From Blastopirellula retiformator (GTDB taxonomy: Bacteria > Planctomycetota > Planctomycetia > Pirellulales > Pirellulaceae), in the NCBI RefSeq assembly GCF_007859755.1, contig NZ_SJPF01000002.1:453729-517728 (forward strand): 64,000 bases of DNA. Reading direction: 5' to 3'. The first letter of the stretch is position 1; every line of letters starts with the position of its first letter. Made by a program: the position numbers and the translations under genes. Below the pieces are notes generated by a model, which saw only the letters and a program-made list of their open reading frames with translations, was not told where the DNA came from and did no database searches. Shown one piece after another: positions 61,282 to 64,000 of this stretch.

Positions 61282-61944
61282 ATGGCGACAGGAGAAGCAC
61301 CACAAAAGAGCGGCGGCAGCGCCGTACCGAAAGTACTGCTTGGATGTTTGGTAGCGATTATCGTCCTGGTTGTCATCGCTTGCGGCGTCGGCTACTACGT
61401 GCTGTCGAACCTCAAGTCGATGGGCGTTGACCTGGTCGCTGGCGTCGCGACGCAAGCCATCGACGATTCGCAACTTCCCGAAGACCAGAAGGTCGGCTTG
61501 AAAGAACAGATCGATCGCGTCGCGACCGGCTACAAGTCGGGCGAGATCAGCGACGAACAGTTCGGCAGGATCTTCGAGAACCTGCAAGATTCGCCCGTCA
61601 TCTCCGCCATTCCGGTGATGGTTATCCAATCGAGCTACATCCAGAACTCGGGCCTGACCGACGAAGAGAAAGCGGACGCCAAGAAGACGCTCGATCGCGC
61701 CGCTCATGGCTTGTTTGAGAAGACGATCACCATGGAAGAGCTTGACCCGGCCATGGAAAATGTCGCCACGCGTGACGCCGAAGGGGATTGGGAAATCAAA
61801 CAGAACGTCACCGATGAAGAGCTGAAGGCGTTCATCACCGATACCAAAAAAGTTTGCGACGAACATGGCATTCCGGATGAAGACTTTCAGGTCGACATCG
61901 TCGCTGAACTGAAGAAAGCGATCGACGACGCGTTGGCCAAATAG
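61282..61944 (+). CDS. Membrane-anchored hypothetical protein (220 aa)
   Basis: A 220-residue protein with one N-terminal membrane helix (VLLGCLVAIIVLVVIACGVGYYV, ~18-40) and a helical, acidic extracytoplasmic part. Lys/Asp/Glu-rich segments such as LTDEEKADAKKTLDRAAHG suggest a helical bundle. AGGGAGAA upstream supports the ATG at 61282 over a longer frame. No family is recognised. A terminator follows at 61974. Confidence 0.65.
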   Translation: MATGEAPQKSGGSAVPKVLLGCLVAIIVLVVIACGVGYYVLSNLKSMGVDLVAGVATQAIDDSQLPEDQKVGLKEQIDRVATGYKSGEISDEQFGRIFENLQDSPVISAIPVMVIQSSYIQNSGLTDEEKADAKKTLDRAAHGLFEKTITMEELDPAMENVATRDAEGDWEIKQNVTDEELKAFITDTKKVCDEHGIPDEDFQVDIVAELKKAIDDALAK

Positions 61945-61973
61945 CCGCAATCGATCGATCAAAGAAGCAATCG

Positions 61974-62005
61974 AAGGGGAGCCGCATGTCGGCTCCCCTT
62001 TTTTT
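61974..62005 (+). terminator. Intrinsic terminator
   Basis: AGGGGAGCCG pairs with CGGCTCCCCT over a 5-base loop, with a T-run to the right. It ends the membrane-protein gene and lies just before the convergent DUF167 gene. Confidence 0.9.
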
Positions 62006-62007
62006 GT

Positions 62008-62310
62008 TTAACCGGTTTGCAGCGCCGCGGCGATCTTTTCTCGCAGCTCGTCCATTTCAATACGCGCGACCAGCACCTTCTTCTGCCGACTGGTCAGTCC
62101 CGAGACGATCTCCAGCTGCGACTTGCGAAGCTTCAGCTGTTTGGAAAGCAACTGGACGATTGCTTTGTTCGCCTTGCCATCTTCTGGGGCGGCGGTGACC
62201 GAGACCTTGAGCGCCCCCTCCTGCTCTCCACGCAACTCGTTCTTCTTCGCGCCTGGCAGTGCGCGGACCGGCAGCAGAACGCCGTGATCGTGCGGCTGAA
62301 GATCAATCAC
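62008..62310 (-). CDS. DUF167 (YggU) family protein
   Basis: A 100-residue protein of the DUF167/YggU family, shown by VRALPGAKKNELRGE, LKVSVTAAPEDGKANKAIVQLLSKQL and the SQLEIVSGLTSRQKKVLV core. The function is not established. The start codon is 3 bases from the stop codon of yggS, so the two are cotranscribed, an association also seen in other bacteria where yggS and yggU share an operon. Confidence 0.9.
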   Translation of the reverse strand: MIDLQPHDHGVLLPVRALPGAKKNELRGEQEGALKVSVTAAPEDGKANKAIVQLLSKQLKLRKSQLEIVSGLTSRQKKVLVARIEMDELREKIAAALQTG

Positions 62311-62312
62311 CG

Positions 62313-63011
62313 CTAGATTCCCTCGAACAGCGATGAACCGACCCGAACCATCGTGGCCCCTTCGGCGATCGCCGCTTCAAAGTCGCCGCTCATCCCCATT
62401 GAGAGTTCGTCCAAAGCAACCTTATCCGGGGCGTTTTTCGCCAACGAATCGCGCAGCTCACGCAGCGCCGCAAAGTTCCGCCGGGCGACATCGACGCCAC
62501 CCTCCCGCGCGGCCATCCCCATCAGTCCCTGAATCTCTAGTTGGGGTAGTTTCGCCGCCGCATCCAGCACTTTCGCCGCGTCGTCGGGGGCGATGCCGTG
62601 TTTCGCGTCGTCGCCCGAGATGTTGATTTCCAGCAAGATCGGCAGCGGGCGGTCAACGGCGGCGGCGCTAAGCGCTTCCAGCAATCGCAGACTGTCGCCG
62701 GAGTGGAGCAGCGAGGTGACCGGGGCGGTTCGTTTCGCCTTGTTGGTTTGCAGATGCCCGATCATGTGCCAGCGGACGTCGCGATCGGCGAACTCTTCCG
62801 CCCGCTGCCACAGTTGCTGCGGCCGGCTTTCGCCCAGATCGTGACAGCCGAGCTCGACCAGCGCCGCGGCGGTCTCGATCGCCGCGTATTTGGTCACGGC
62901 AATCAAGCGAACCTCTTCTGCAGCCCGGCCCGCTCGAGCTGCGGCGTCCGAAATCCGCAGCCGAATTTGCGTCAGGTTTTCTAACAGTCGCTGTTGCTGA
63001 GCCGCTTGCAT
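62313..63011 (-). CDS. YggS/PLPHP family PLP homeostasis protein
   Basis: A 232-residue single-domain PLP-binding protein of the YggS/PROSC family, which handles B6 vitamer balance and has no established catalytic activity. PLP binds through the lysine in LIAVTKYAAIE; the family blocks HMIGHLQTNKAK, LEINISGDDAKHGI and ELSMGMSGDFEAAIAEGATMVRVG are all present. It is adjacent to DUF167 downstream and to the partial gene at 63025 upstream, so all three probably form an operon. Confidence 0.93.
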   Translation of the reverse strand: MQAAQQQRLLENLTQIRLRISDAAARAGRAAEEVRLIAVTKYAAIETAAALVELGCHDLGESRPQQLWQRAEEFADRDVRWHMIGHLQTNKAKRTAPVTSLLHSGDSLRLLEALSAAAVDRPLPILLEINISGDDAKHGIAPDDAAKVLDAAAKLPQLEIQGLMGMAAREGGVDVARRNFAALRELRDSLAKNAPDKVALDELSMGMSGDFEAAIAEGATMVRVGSSLFEGI

Positions 63012-63024
63012 GCCTGGTCCCGCT

Positions 63025-64000
63025 TTACTCCGACTCGGCGTGCTCGATTTCCAGCAAACGGGTCAGCCCTTCGTCGCCATCGTACCGCACAAGGACGCTT
63101 TCCGCAGTCAGGTTCACGCCCATGATGGTGCGGTTGGCGATCTCGGTGAAGGAGCGATACATCATCCAATTCGTCTCGCTCAGCTGGAACCGATATCCGA
63201 CCGCAACTTCGCGCGATTGGATCTCCAGGTTCTCAGCGATGGTCAGCTGACGCCAGGTGTAATGCTTCAGTCGGCGGCTCCGCTTCAGATCGAACAGCAG
63301 CGGGGCGTGAAGGTTTTTCCCGTCGATCTTGAGCTGCAGGATCGGCTGACCTTCTTCGCGCTCAAAGCGGCCGCGGCTGGTGTCAATTCGCCACTCGGGC
63401 AGCGCCAGCGGCAGCACGCGACTCCACCCCTTCCCTTTCTTCAGATCGATCTCGCACGTCTCATCGGCGGTGGTCGTTTCAACTTCGCCGGCCAACGGCA
63501 ACGGCAGTTCGTATTCGAGCTTGCCCGACGCGTCTTTGAGCAAAACGGCGTCGGCAACCAGCAAAAATTGATCTTCGCGCGCCAGAAAGAAAACCCGCTG
63601 CAGACGATGTCCGCCGCTCAAGGTAACTTCCAGCTCCAGGTAGTCGCCATCGTCGTCGGTCAGCCACCCCACCTGTTGCCACTCGTCTTTGCAGGCCAGC
63701 TCTTGACCGTCGAGCGAAATCCGCGGCTTCCACAAACCGGCCGCCAAGATCTCTCCTTCCGACGCCAATTCAACCCGAACGTCGTCTCCTGAATAGTCGA
63801 TCGCGATCCGAGGACAACGCTTCGACCAGTCGGTCCGCAGCACAGCCAACTCCGACCATTCCGATTCGTACGACGATTCGCCCAGCGACCAGTCGGAAAC
63901 GTCTTCTTTGGTCGACTTGCCGGGGAGCGCGAACTCGGCGATCTGCAAGTCTTCTTCGTCTTGCGCCACGTCGAGCGCCGTTTGGAACAGATGTTTCGAG
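63025..64000 (-). CDS. Hypothetical protein, partial (C-terminal part)
   Basis: The open frame continues to the window edge without a stop codon, so the start lies beyond 64000. The visible ~325 residues are acidic, Leu/Glu-rich and beta-strand-like, with an N-terminal part reading KHLFQTALDVAQDEEDLQIAEF. No catalytic motif or membrane helix is visible. The frame ends 13 bases before the yggS start codon. I do not recognise the family; the gene may be planctomycete-specific. Confidence 0.6.
   Translation of the reverse strand, partial: SKHLFQTALDVAQDEEDLQIAEFALPGKSTKEDVSDWSLGESSYESEWSELAVLRTDWSKRCPRIAIDYSGDDVRVELASEGEILAAGLWKPRISLDGQELACKDEWQQVGWLTDDDGDYLELEVTLSGGHRLQRVFFLAREDQFLLVADAVLLKDASGKLEYELPLPLAGEVETTTADETCEIDLKKGKGWSRVLPLALPEWRIDTSRGRFEREEGQPILQLKIDGKNLHAPLLFDLKRSRRLKHYTWRQLTIAENLEIQSREVAVGYRFQLSETNWMMYRSFTEIANRTIMGVNLTAESVLVRYDGDEGLTRLLEIEHAESE

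Noticed and set aside
1-64000. tRNA, rRNA and phage genes
   Set aside because: No cloverleaf with CCA-like arms, rRNA core sequence, integrase or phage structural gene was seen.

Overview
The window looks like a chromosomal segment of a planctomycete, most likely of the Pirellulaceae (Blastopirellula/Bremerella-like). The signs are a DUF1559 pseudopilin-type gene, giant PVC-type cytochrome c/HEAT proteins, a tetrahydromethanopterin (H4MPT) biosynthesis cluster, a PEP-CTERM protein, Cys-rich secreted proteins, and many short palindromic repeats between genes. I saw no rRNA, tRNA, CRISPR array, prophage or intact insertion sequence.

Layout. 115-10178: RNase III with a ThiI/NFACT-R-type protein, MgtE, a glycosyltransferase, DapA, PdxJ, DUF2461 and TfoX-like proteins, and a His/Met-rich outer-membrane protein. 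10497-16615 (minus strand): RFAP synthase, DUF447, PabA, PabB, a dihydropteroate-synthase-like protein and an SDR; these look like the p-aminobenzoate and pterin arms of H4MPT synthesis. 16755-25983: a divergent FabD-like protein, a PQQ-propeller protein, a 1087-residue PVC-type cytochrome, a lipoprotein and a secreted HEAT-like protein. 26113-28833: a candidate SAM-II-like riboswitch ahead of two tandem trans-sulfuration PLP enzymes. 29060-32828: two Cys-rich exported proteins and a disordered Arg-tract protein. 33422-41365: a response regulator/hybrid kinase pair, then a pentaheme cytochrome with a dehydrogenase-like partner. 41545-46689: a beta-lactamase-fold hydrolase, the DUF1559 gene, a lipoprotein and a membrane protein. 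46690-47714: a 1-kb repeat island. 47715-49717: FtsQ-like and MurB-like genes. 50046-57412: a frameshifted sugar isomerase, a YkgJ-like protein, CinA, a PEP-CTERM protein, Aat and DnaG. 57505-64000: RpoD, a zinc-ribbon coiled-coil protein, GreA, a membrane protein, DUF167, YggS and a partial gene.

The most interesting points are these. (1) A TA-flanked element of exactly 151 bp is present in five copies with imperfect terminal inverted repeats and several internal hairpins. It has the form of a non-autonomous MITE, and two copies sit in the stop codon of a gene. (2) The repeat island at 46690-47714 carries seven copies of GGTCCAGTC(C/G), each group preceded by an A-run. (3) Several proteins have lost family catalytic residues: MurB-like (Ser and Glu), the SDR of the H4MPT cluster (Ser and Tyr), the NtrC-like regulator (GAFTGA and one arginine finger) and the CinA C-terminal domain. 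(4) The greA leader contains a promoter followed within about 20 nt by an intrinsic terminator, so greA transcripts must read through it.

Most gene starts were set from start codon, Shine-Dalgarno spacing and family N-termini. Names rest on motifs read by eye; no database search was run.
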